From Tissierella_B sp964485455 (GTDB lineage: Bacteria; Bacillota; Clostridia; Tissierellales; Tissierellaceae): a stretch of DNA of 22,568 bases. Shown in pieces: positions 8,281 through 15,392 of this stretch; the stretch's first letter is position 1, and each line of letters starts with the position of its first letter. The stretch is from assembly GCA_964485455.1 (NCBI GenBank), contig CAZAJU010000032.1:1-22568 (forward strand), written 5' to 3'. The notes beneath the pieces are model-generated. The model had not been told where the DNA came from. It saw only the letters and a program-made list of their open reading frames with translations, and searched no databases. Both the position numbers and the translations under genes were made by a program.

Positions 8281-9036
8281 CTACATAAATGCATTTATTA
8301 CAGAAACAAATCTATTATATTGATCTAGATAAGAATAATGTCCTGCACCTTCAAATACCACCAGACCACTATCTTTTATTTCACTTTCCATTATCCTAGC
8401 CATATATAATGGTGTAGCATCATCCTTGTCACCCCATATTATAAGAGTTGGGGCCTTTATATCCTTCAATATTGGTCTTAAATTTTCATTTACTACCTTT
8501 ACTAGAATGCTTCTCATAATACCTGAGGAATCTCTATAGTCATCTGAGCCAAATTTCTTATAAAACCCTTCCATTCTCTTATCGTTCTTTATCCAGAAGA
8601 AAAGATTCTTATATATAAACTTTAGAGTTTTAAAGCTATATACTTTTATGTAATACTTTGCTCCTCTCTTTGGAATCAGTCCTGCACTATCTATTAGAAC
8701 TACTTTGTCCACCATCTCAGGATACTTGGAACTTAAAATGATGGAAAGCTTTCCTCCAAAGGAATGCCCAATAAAGGATGCCTTTTGGATATTCATTAAG
8801 CTTAAAAATTCCCTTACTATCTCAGCATATTGGAAGGAGTCAATAGGCTCCTTAGGTTCACTTGACTTCCCGAAACCAGGTAGATCCAGAGCATATACTT
8901 TATACCCACTATTTAGTATATTTATAATAGGTCTTACAGTATCTATATTTGCTCCCCATCCATGTAGAATAACTACAGGACTACCTTCTCCCTCTACTAT
9001 ATAATTTATATCAATATCCTGGATTTTTATCTCCAT
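8281..9036 (-). CDS. Alpha/beta hydrolase
   Basis: A 251-residue alpha/beta-fold hydrolase with a complete likely catalytic triad: Ser92 in GHSFGG, an acid in WGDKDDATP (Asp203 or Asp205/206) and His233 in GAGHY. The oxyanion-hole motif HGWG is at 25-28 and DLPGFGKS at 51-58. There is no signal peptide, so it should be cytoplasmic. It is the first gene of a three-gene set with the MurF-like and Ddl-like ligases, about 35 bp upstream of the former. The reaction cannot be assigned from sequence; esterase, thioesterase or amidase activity is possible. In Bacillus and Listeria an esterase gene also sits between secG and rnr, but that Est30-type enzyme has different motifs, so I do not equate them. 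Confidence 0.85.
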   Translation of the reverse strand: MEIKIQDIDINYIVEGEGSPVVILHGWGANIDTVRPIINILNSGYKVYALDLPGFGKSSEPKEPIDSFQYAEIVREFLSLMNIQKASFIGHSFGGKLSIILSSKYPEMVDKVVLIDSAGLIPKRGAKYYIKVYSFKTLKFIYKNLFFWIKNDKRMEGFYKKFGSDDYRDSSGIMRSILVKVVNENLRPILKDIKAPTLIIWGDKDDATPLYMARIMESEIKDSGLVVFEGAGHYSYLDQYNRFVSVINAFM

Positions 9037-9099
9037 ATGTACCTACCTCATTATATATTGTTTTAAGTCTCTTCTCATATATATTATTCACATTTTAAG

Positions 9100-9105
9100 A
9101 TTATA
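9100..9105 (-). promoter_or_regulatory. Probable extended -10 promoter for the hydrolase-MurF-like-Ddl operon
   Basis: The minus strand has TGATATAAT, an exact TATAAT preceded by TG one base upstream. The hexamer at the -35 distance (TGTATA) is poor, which extended -10 promoters tolerate. It lies downstream of the hppA terminator and about 64 bp before the hydrolase start. Confidence 0.55.
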
Positions 9106-9143
9106 TCACATTCCTAGTCAATTATACAGTATTTAATATAATG

Positions 9144-9180
9144 CAAAAAACTAAAAATCCCTCTTTAAGAGGGATTTTTA
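9144..9180 (-). terminator. Intrinsic terminator after hppA
   Basis: A perfect 12-bp stem (9152-9163 with 9169-9180, core AATCCCTC) and 5-nt loop is followed on the minus strand by GTTTTTTGC. It begins about 10 nt after the hppA stop and closes the secG-hppA unit. The flanking Ts and As could let it work from both sides. Confidence 0.9.
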
Positions 9181-9189
9181 ATATATTAA

Positions 9190-11190
9190 TTAAAATAACA
9201 TTCCACCATAAGTTACGAATACTTCTGCGAAAACTACTGCTACTATGGTCATTAATTTAATTAGGATGTTAAGTGAAGGACCAGAAGTATCCTTGAATGG
9301 GTCTCCTACAGTATCTCCAGTAACTGCAGCCTTATGAGCTTCACTACCTTTTCCACCGTGGTTTCCTGCCTCAATATATTTCTTAGCATTGTCCCAAGCA
9401 CCACCTGAATTGGACATAAATATAGCCATTAATACCCCTGTAACTAATGAACCTGCTAATAGTCCTCCTAAAGCTTCAGCTCCAAGAAGCACACCTACTA
9501 CTACAGGTACTACTACTGCTAGTAATCCTGGAACAATCATTTCTTTAAGTGCTGCTGATGTACTGATATCAACGCATCTCTTATAGTCAGGTTTTTCTGT
9601 TCCCTTCATGATTCCAGGCATTTCCTTAAACTGTCTTCTTACCTCTTCAATCATACTAAATGCAGCTTTACCTACTGCAGACATAGTCATTGCTGAGAAT
9701 AAGAATGGAAGCATACCACCTATGAATAATCCCGCTATAGTTGTAGGTCTTGTTAAGTCTATTCCATCAAGTTTTACTGCTTGTGTATATGATACGAATA
9801 AAGCTAGTGCTGTTAATGCAGCTGAACCTATAGCGAATCCCTTACCAACTGCAGCTGTTGTATTACCAACTGAGTCAAGCTTGTCTGTAATATTTCTAAC
9901 TCCCTCTGGAAGTTCGCACATTTCTGCAATACCTCCAGCATTATCAGCTATAGGGCCATAAGCGTCTACTGCTATAGTCATACCTGCTGTTGAAAGCATA
10001 CCAACTGCAGCAAGTGATATCCCATATAATCCTTTAACTGCATCCGCTGTTCCACCTGAAGCATAGAATGCTACTAAAATACCAATTGCTATTACAACTA
10101 TAGGAATTCCTGTTGACATCATTCCTACTGAAAGACCACCAATTATATTAGTTGAAGCTCCAGTTTCAGATTCTTTAGCTATTCTCTTAACGTGCTTATA
10201 GTCTCCTGAAGTATAAATTTCAGTTACCTTAGCTATAATAAGTCCAACAGCTATACCAACTAAAATTGCAATAAATGGTTTGTAAGTTCCAAGGATCATC
10301 TTACATAAGAAAAATGAACCGATAAGCGTAATAACTGAGCTAGCAAAAGTACCAGCATTTAGAGATTTTTGAGGGTCTTTATCACCTTTTACAAAATAAA
10401 CTCCAAGAATAGATGCCAATACTCCAACAGCTGAAATTGCAAGGGCATATGATGCTCCTGCTTGGCCGAATGCAAGAAGACCAAGAGTGATACCTGATAC
10501 TATAGCTCCAACATAGGATTCAAATAAGTCAGCGCCCATTCCGGCAACGTCTCCTACGTTATCTCCAACGTTATCAGCTATAACTGCTGGGTTTCTTGGG
10601 TCATCCTCAGGAATACCAGCTTCTACTTTACCTACTAAGTCAGCTCCAACGTCTGCAGCCTTAGTATATATACCTCCACCAACTCTTGCAAAAAGAGCTA
10701 TGGATGATGCACCTAATCCAAATCCAGTAATGATATTAGGATCACCAAATACTATGTAAGCCACACTTACTCCTAAAATACCAAGGCCAACTACTGACAT
10801 TCCCATTACTGCTCCACCTGAGAATGCTACATTTAATGCCTTTGTCATTCCTGATTCCATAGCTGCATTAGCAGTTCTTACGTTAGCTTTTGTTGCTGAT
10901 TGCATACCAAAATATCCTGCTAAAATTGAAAAAATTGCTCCGAAAAGGAAGCAGATAGCTGTAGAAATGTTAATTAAAAGTGCTAATACTGCAAATAATA
11001 CTACTATGAAAGCTACAAGTGCCTTGTATTCTCTAGTTAAGAAAGCCATTGCACCTTCATGAATAAAGCCTGATATTTCTTTCATTCTATCATTTCCTGG
11101 GCTTAATTTGCCAATCCATGCTGCCTTATAGAAAGCGAATATCAAAGCCAGTGCTCCAGCTACTATGGAGCCTACTACTGCTAAATCCAT
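9190..11190 (-). CDS. hppA: Membrane-bound proton/sodium-translocating pyrophosphatase, K+-dependent type
   Basis: A 666-residue integral membrane pyrophosphatase with about 16 hydrophobic segments. It couples hydrolysis of PPi to pumping of H+ or Na+ across the cytoplasmic membrane. Substrate-site motifs are intact: DVGADLVGKVE at 180-190, EDDPRNPAVIADNVGDNVGD at 195-214, and the C-terminal GDTVGDPFKDTSGPSLN at 625-641. The K+-switch position in GNTTAAVGKG (442-451) holds alanine at 446 rather than lysine, the mark of the K+-dependent class. Whether Na+ or H+ is pumped cannot be decided by eye. The start has a strong AAGGAGGAG site. It follows secG by 16 bp, so the two probably share a transcript, and a terminator follows. 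Confidence 0.97.
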   Translation of the reverse strand: MDLAVVGSIVAGALALIFAFYKAAWIGKLSPGNDRMKEISGFIHEGAMAFLTREYKALVAFIVVLFAVLALLINISTAICFLFGAIFSILAGYFGMQSATKANVRTANAAMESGMTKALNVAFSGGAVMGMSVVGLGILGVSVAYIVFGDPNIITGFGLGASSIALFARVGGGIYTKAADVGADLVGKVEAGIPEDDPRNPAVIADNVGDNVGDVAGMGADLFESYVGAIVSGITLGLLAFGQAGASYALAISAVGVLASILGVYFVKGDKDPQKSLNAGTFASSVITLIGSFFLCKMILGTYKPFIAILVGIAVGLIIAKVTEIYTSGDYKHVKRIAKESETGASTNIIGGLSVGMMSTGIPIVVIAIGILVAFYASGGTADAVKGLYGISLAAVGMLSTAGMTIAVDAYGPIADNAGGIAEMCELPEGVRNITDKLDSVGNTTAAVGKGFAIGSAALTALALFVSYTQAVKLDGIDLTRPTTIAGLFIGGMLPFLFSAMTMSAVGKAAFSMIEEVRRQFKEMPGIMKGTEKPDYKRCVDISTSAALKEMIVPGLLAVVVPVVVGVLLGAEALGGLLAGSLVTGVLMAIFMSNSGGAWDNAKKYIEAGNHGGKGSEAHKAAVTGDTVGDPFKDTSGPSLNILIKLMTIVAVVFAEVFVTYGGMLF

Positions 11191-11206
11191 TTACTTCTCC
11201 TCCTTG

Positions 11207-11428
11207 TTATGCTGCTAATCCAATAGCAGAAATTATAAATATAATAGCAGACACAACAGTAATCCTTCTAAGCATAGCTTGTTTACTTGTGCCTCTATTT
11301 CTACCCCACAATGAATCAGGTGCATTACCACCAATTGCTCCTAATCCTTCACTTCCTTCTTGGAATAAAACACTAACTATTAAAGAAATACTTGAAACCA
11401 ATATTAAAACAGAAAAGAATGTTGTCAT
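11207..11428 (-). CDS. secG: SecG, preprotein translocase subunit
   Basis: A 73-residue protein with two hydrophobic segments (about 3-22 and 51-72) and a polar loop containing the family pattern LFQEGSEGLGAIGG...SLWGRNRG. SecG joins SecY and SecE in the membrane channel and assists export. The start is the ATG at 11428, with GGGAGGTG 7 nt upstream; the longer frame to 11443 starts with a TTG overlapping that ribosome site. The position upstream of rnr and smpB matches other Firmicutes, but here hppA and three further genes lie between. Confidence 0.94.
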   Translation of the reverse strand: MTTFFSVLILVSSISLIVSVLFQEGSEGLGAIGGNAPDSLWGRNRGTSKQAMLRRITVVSAIIFIISAIGLAA

Positions 11429-11472
11429 ACCTACACCTCCCAAAATAATTTTTCTAAATCAATAACATTAAC

Positions 11473-11501
11473 ATTTTAACATAGGGATATCAATAAAGCA
11501 A
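11473..11501 (-). promoter_or_regulatory. Likely sigma-A promoter for secG-hppA
   Basis: The minus strand has TTGCTT (11496-11501), 17 bp, then TAAAAT (11473-11478), about 45 bp before the secG start. The -35 overlaps one arm of an inverted repeat that surrounds the presumed eno terminator. Confidence 0.6.
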
Positions 11502-11562
11502 TGATTTTGGAAAAAAGAGTGAAGGTTCCAAAGGAACCCCCAATAGTTGAAAATGCTTTATT
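11492..11562. repeat. Inverted repeat enclosing the eno terminator hairpin
   Basis: Arms AATAAAGCA (11492-11500) and TGCTTTATT (11554-11562) are perfect 9-bp complements, 53 bp apart. The smaller GGTTCC hairpin lies between them and the secG -35 box overlaps the lower arm. It could be a larger fold of the eno mRNA 3' end or a regulatory site for secG. Confidence 0.5.
11511..11538 (-). terminator. Probable terminator of the glycolytic operon (after eno)
   Basis: A 6-bp stem GGTTCC/GGAACC (11524-11529 and 11533-11538) with a 3-nt loop is followed on the minus strand by TTCACTC and then six Ts. The T-run starts 7 nt after the stem, so termination may be imperfect. It lies about 65 bp after the eno stop. 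Confidence 0.5.
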
Positions 11563-11603
11563 CGACTCTAAGTGACAAAATGTATTTTTTGAAATTTACT
11601 AGT

Positions 11604-12899
11604 TTATTTTGATTTAAGGTTGTAGAATGTTCTATTTCCATTGTATTTAGCAGTATACCCCAAGCCATCTTCAATTCTTAATAGCTGGTTGTATTTTGCT
11701 ACTCTATCTGTTCTTGAAGGAGCTCCTGTCTTTATTTGTCCTGCATTAGTAGCAACTGCCAAATCTGCAATTGTAGAGTCCTCTGTCTCACCTGATCTGT
11801 GAGATACTACTGCTGTCATCCCATTTACCTTAGCTAATTCAATTGCGTCTAGTGTTTCAGTGATTGTACCTATTTGGTTTAATTTAATAAGAATTGAATT
11901 TGCTATTCCAAGGTCTATACCCTTAGCTAGTCTTTCTGTATTTGTAACGAATAAATCATCACCTACAAGCTGAACCTTATTACCTAGCTTTTCTGTAAGC
12001 TTTTTCCATCCATCCCAGTCGTCTTCAGCAAGGCCATCTTCTATTGATACTATAGGGTATTTTTCAATTAGGTAGCCGTAGTATTCTATCATCTCATCAA
12101 CTGATAGAACCTTTCCTTCTCCTTTAAGATTATATGTCTTAGTTTCTTCATCATACATTTCTGAAGCAGCTACGTCCAAAGCTAGTCTTACATCTACGCC
12201 CGGTTTGTATCCTGCTTTCTCAATAGCTTCAACTATTGTTGCAAGTGCTTCTTCATTGCTTGTAAGATTTGGTGCAAATCCACCCTCATCTCCTACAGCT
12301 GTATTCAATCCCTTAGATTTTAATACTGCCTTTAGGCTATGGAATATTTCAGCGCCCATTCTCAAAGCCTCTTTAAAGTTTGGAGCACCAACAGGCATTA
12401 CCATAAATTCTTGGATGTCTACGTTGTTGTCTGCATGCTCTCCACCATTTAGTATGTTCATCATTGGTACAGGAAGGGTTTTAGCATTAACTCCTCCAAG
12501 ATATTGATATAGAGGAAGTCCTAATTCATCAGCAGCCGCTCTTGCTACTGCCATAGATACACCAAGGATTGCATTTGCTCCTAGTTTACCTTTGTTATGA
12601 GTACCATCTAAATCTATCATCAGTGTATCAATACCTACTTGGTCAAATACTTCCATTCCGATTATTTCATCAGAAATTATATCATTTACATTTTCAACTG
12701 CCTTTGATACCCCTTTGCCTAAATATCTGGATTTGTCTCCATCCCTCAATTCAACAGCTTCAAAGGCTCCAGTGGAAGCTCCTGAAGGTACTATAGCTCT
12801 ACCAAAAGCTCCGTCTTCTGTCCATACTTCAACCTCTACAGTAGGATTTCCTCTGGAATCAAGGACTTCTCTTGCATATACATCTGTTATTATACTCAT
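11604..12899 (-). CDS. eno: Enolase (phosphopyruvate hydratase)
   Basis: A 431-residue enolase of normal length that converts 2-phosphoglycerate to phosphoenolpyruvate with Mg2+. Visible signatures: PSGASTGAFEAVELRDGD at 38-55, DGTHNKGKLGANAILGVSMA at 98-117, GDEGGF at 203-208 with catalytic Glu205, metal ligands Asp242, Glu287 and Asp314, catalytic Lys339 in LIKLNQIGT, and the signature SHRSGETEDSTIADLAV near 369-385. The ATG is preceded by AAGGGAGG. It is the last gene of the cggR operon; the short spacer to gpmI contains 7-bp-period repeats and the assembly gap sits just beyond. Regulation is expected through CggR. Confidence 0.98.
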   Translation of the reverse strand: MSIITDVYAREVLDSRGNPTVEVEVWTEDGAFGRAIVPSGASTGAFEAVELRDGDKSRYLGKGVSKAVENVNDIISDEIIGMEVFDQVGIDTLMIDLDGTHNKGKLGANAILGVSMAVARAAADELGLPLYQYLGGVNAKTLPVPMMNILNGGEHADNNVDIQEFMVMPVGAPNFKEALRMGAEIFHSLKAVLKSKGLNTAVGDEGGFAPNLTSNEEALATIVEAIEKAGYKPGVDVRLALDVAASEMYDEETKTYNLKGEGKVLSVDEMIEYYGYLIEKYPIVSIEDGLAEDDWDGWKKLTEKLGNKVQLVGDDLFVTNTERLAKGIDLGIANSILIKLNQIGTITETLDAIELAKVNGMTAVVSHRSGETEDSTIADLAVATNAGQIKTGAPSRTDRVAKYNQLLRIEDGLGYTAKYNGNRTFYNLKSK

Positions 12900-12915
12900 T
12901 ATTAAAACCTCCCTT

Positions 12916-13082
12916 TTTAATTCGTTGTTAGTTGTTCACTGTTCACTTCTTACCTCTTAGCTCTTACCTATNNNNNNNNNNNNNNNNNNNNNNNNNNNNN
13001 NNNNNNNNNNNNNNNNNNNNNNNNNNNNNNNNNNNNNNNNNNNNNNNNNNNNNNNNNNNNNNNNNNNNNNNCTCTTACCTAT
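12916..13082. repeat. Degenerate heptamer repeat with assembly gap
   Basis: Read on the minus strand from the gpmI stop, the sequence falls into 7-base units: TAAGAGC, TAAGAGG, TAAGAAG, TGAACAG, TGAACAA, CTAACAA. The 11 bases CTCTTACCTAT occur on both sides of the N run (12961-12971 and 13072-13082), with the same heptamer content. The unresolved stretch is therefore probably a continuation of the array or a duplicated contig end. Confidence 0.65.
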
Positions 13083-14606
13083 AATCAGGGAGCTTCCTGT
13101 CATTTCTTCAGGTTTATCCAATCCTAGTAATTCTAATAGTGTTGGGGCTAGATCAGCCAGCTTTCCTTCTTTTAGCTTGTAGTCCTTATCACTAACTAAT
13201 ATAAGCGGTACTTTATTTGTAGTATGGGCAGTTATTGGTGTACCATCTTTTTCATCTATAAGGGCTTCAGAGTTCCCATGGTCTGATGTTATTATAGCGC
13301 TACCGCCCTTTTTCTCTATAAGATCAATGATTTCACCAAGACAAATATCTACAGTCTCCAACGCTTTTACAACTGCAGGCACTATACCTGTATGGCCTAC
13401 CATATCAGGATTTGCAAAATTGACTATAAACAAATCATATTTATCCATATTAATTCTATTTAAAATCTCATCTTTCAATTCAAAGGCACTCATTTCAGGC
13501 TTCAAATCATAGGTTGCCACCTTAGGTGAAGGTACAAGCACCCTTTCCTCATTATCGAAGGCTACTTCTCTTCCCCCATTAAAGAAAAATGTTACATGAG
13601 CGTACTTTTCAGTTTCAGCAGCCCTCAATTGGGATAATCCCTTTTGGGCAATATATTCACCAAGAGTATTCTCAATGGATTCATTCTTAAATGCCACATG
13701 AACATTTGGTATGGTTTTGTCATATTCTGTCATGGTTACATAGAAGGTTTCTACCCTCTTCTCTCTTATAAATCCATCAAAATCAGGATCAACAAAGGCT
13801 CTTGTAATCTGTCTTGCCCTGTCCGGTCTAAAGTTGAAGAATATTATGGAATCTCCTGAATCGATAGTTGCTACTGGATTACTACCTTCTGTAATTACAG
13901 TAGGAAGCATAAACTCATCAGTTATATTCTCTTTATAGGAATCTTCAACTGCCTGAACAGGTATTCTCTTCATTACACCTTTTCCAAGGGTCATAGCATC
14001 ATAGGCAAGCATGGTTCTATCCCAACGCTTATCCCTATCCATAGCATAGTATCTGCCGGAAATAGTGGCGATCTTTCCAACTCCAATATCATCCATCTTG
14101 TCCACAAGCTCCTGTATGTGTTTACTTCCAATTGCAGGTGGTACATCTCTACCGTCCAAGATGGCATGTACAAATACCTTACTCAATTGATTTTTCTTCA
14201 TTAGCTCCAATAATCCATAAAGATGAGTATTATGGCTATGAACCCCTCCATCGGATACTAAGCCAATAAGATGAACCTTAGAATTATTTGCCTTAGCATT
14301 AGCTATTGCATCTAGGAATTCCTTCTTTTGAAAAAAGTCTCCATCCTCAATTGATTTAGTTATTCGAGTTAACTCCTGATAAACTACCCTTCCTGAACCG
14401 ATATTAAGGTGTCCTACTTCGGAATTCCCCATTTGACCTTCCGGTAAGCCGACTGCAAGTCCGCTTGCGTCTAAGCTTGTTGTTGGATATTTAGAACACA
14501 ATCTATCAAAATTAGGTGTATTGGCTAGCTCTACTGCATTTCCAGCATAATTCTTACCTATGCCAAAACCATCTAGTATCAATAACATTACTGGTTTTTT
14601 TGTCAT
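12957..14606 (-). CDS. gpmI: 2,3-bisphosphoglycerate-independent phosphoglycerate mutase (3' end interrupted by assembly gap)
   Basis: A Mn2+-dependent alkaline-phosphatase-fold mutase that interconverts 3- and 2-phosphoglycerate. Asp12 in LILDGFG and Ser62 in GQMGNSEVGH, the phosphoserine site, are exactly at the usual numbers when the ATG at 14606 is used; GGAGG lies 7 nt upstream, and the longer frame's ATG at 14618 overlaps it. HTGIVPAVV and TSDHGNSEA carry C-terminal metal ligands. The last codons are split by 100 Ns. If the 11-bp sequence present on both sides is collapsed, the protein is 512 residues ending SLIIGKS, which fits the family (about 510-514). The real 3' end is therefore likely intact and the X-containing extension artificial. 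It starts 11 nt after the tpiA stop in the glycolytic operon. Confidence 0.93.
   Translation of the reverse strand: MTKKPVMLLILDGFGIGKNYAGNAVELANTPNFDRLCSKYPTTSLDASGLAVGLPEGQMGNSEVGHLNIGSGRVVYQELTRITKSIEDGDFFQKKEFLDAIANAKANNSKVHLIGLVSDGGVHSHNTHLYGLLELMKKNQLSKVFVHAILDGRDVPPAIGSKHIQELVDKMDDIGVGKIATISGRYYAMDRDKRWDRTMLAYDAMTLGKGVMKRIPVQAVEDSYKENITDEFMLPTVITEGSNPVATIDSGDSIIFFNFRPDRARQITRAFVDPDFDGFIREKRVETFYVTMTEYDKTIPNVHVAFKNESIENTLGEYIAQKGLSQLRAAETEKYAHVTFFFNGGREVAFDNEERVLVPSPKVATYDLKPEMSAFELKDEILNRINMDKYDLFIVNFANPDMVGHTGIVPAVVKALETVDICLGEIIDLIEKKGGSAIITSDHGNSEALIDEKDGTPITAHTTNKVPLILVSDKDYKLKEGKLADLAPTLLELLGLDKPEEMTGSSLIIGKXXXXXXXXXXXXXXXXXXXXXXXXXXXXXXXXXXIGKS
12972..13071. other. Assembly gap (100 Ns)
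   Basis: Exactly 100 unknown bases, the conventional placeholder for a scaffold join of unknown length. It falls inside the last codons of gpmI within heptamer-repeat sequence. Confidence 0.98.
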
Positions 14607-14617
14607 AGTATCCTCCA

Positions 14618-15361
14618 TTAAAAGTTAATAAGCTTTTGAAAATCCTCTGCTTTAAGGCTAGCACCACCTACTAGAGCACCATCGATATGGTCCTTATCCA
14701 TTAATTCCTTGATATTTTCTGGCTTTACACTTCCACCATATTGAATTCTAATGTTTTCTTTCTCTTCACCATAAAGGTTTCCAATTATATTTCTTATAAA
14801 TGCACACATGTTGTTTGCATCATCTGAAGATGCAGTCTTGCCCGTACCAATTGCCCAAATAGGCTCATATGCAATTACTATATCCTTTATGGAATCTGCA
14901 GGTATTCCTTCAAACCCATTGATTATTTGTTTTTCAACTACTGCCTCAGCTCTTCCTGCTTCTCTTTCCTCAAGGGTTTCCCCTACGCAAACTATAGGTA
15001 GTATATTATGACTTAGAGCTGATTTAATCTTCGTATTCACGCTTTTATCAGTTTCATTGAAATACTGTCTTCTTTCAGAATGACCTAAAATACAGTAGTC
15101 AATTCCTATTTCTTTTAGCATCAAGGGAGAAATTTCTCCTGTGTATGCTCCCTTTTCTTCCCAGTGCATATTCTGAGCACCTAGCTTGATGTTAGTTCCA
15201 TCCACAGCTCTTTTTACCTCAGTTAAAGCAGTAAATGGAACGCATACTACTGCTTCAACATCCTCATTTAAACTATATGATTTTATGTTATCTATAAGAT
15301 CTAATGATTCTTTTACTGTGTTGTTCATCTTCCAATTCCCTGCGATTATTGGTTTTCGCAT
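14618..15361 (-). CDS. tpiA: Triosephosphate isomerase
   Basis: A TIM-barrel isomerase that interconverts dihydroxyacetone phosphate and glyceraldehyde 3-phosphate. Using the ATG at 15361 (247 residues) the catalytic residues are Lys11 (GNWKMN), His94 (CILGHSERR) and Glu166 (AYEPIWAIGTG); phosphate-binding GGSVKPEN and GALVGGASL follow near the C-terminus. The frame also has an ATG at 15367, but it is one base from the AAGGGGGG ribosome site whereas 15361 is seven bases away. It lies 28 bp after the pgk stop and 11 bp before the gpmI start in the glycolytic operon. The pgk-tpiA spacer has 7-bp-period units (TAAGGGA, TAAGAGG, TATAAGG) starting at the pgk stop. Confidence 0.98.
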   Translation of the reverse strand: MRKPIIAGNWKMNNTVKESLDLIDNIKSYSLNEDVEAVVCVPFTALTEVKRAVDGTNIKLGAQNMHWEEKGAYTGEISPLMLKEIGIDYCILGHSERRQYFNETDKSVNTKIKSALSHNILPIVCVGETLEEREAGRAEAVVEKQIINGFEGIPADSIKDIVIAYEPIWAIGTGKTASSDDANNMCAFIRNIIGNLYGEEKENIRIQYGGSVKPENIKELMDKDHIDGALVGGASLKAEDFQKLINF

Positions 15362-15392
15362 GCACATCCCCCCTTATACCTCTTATCCCTTA
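15362..15392. repeat. Short heptamer-like repeat in pgk-tpiA spacer
   Basis: On the minus strand, starting with the pgk stop codon, the units TAAGGGA, TAAGAGG and TATAAGG run into the tpiA ribosome site. They resemble the units after gpmI. With only three units, chance is possible. Confidence 0.35.

Noticed and set aside
8281..9036. Est30-type carboxylesterase, expected between secG and rnr by synteny
   Set aside because: The nucleophile motif GHSFGG and overall sequence do not match Est30 as I recall it, and the gene groups with the MurF-like and Ddl-like ligases.
9100..9119. TTGACT followed by TATAAT upstream of the hydrolase gene
   Set aside because: The two hexamers are only 10 bp apart, too close for a sigma-A promoter; the -10 was kept as an extended -10 element instead.
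9389..9961. Long plus-strand reading frames opposite hppA, and similar ones opposite eno, pgk and the MurF-like gene
   Set aside because: They mirror the codon pattern of strongly supported minus-strand genes, lack ribosome sites and give low-complexity proteins without recognisable domains.
12957..13080. Long C-terminal extension of phosphoglycerate mutase containing unknown residues
   Set aside because: It arises from translating the 100-N gap; the duplicated 11-bp flank explains the end without any extension.
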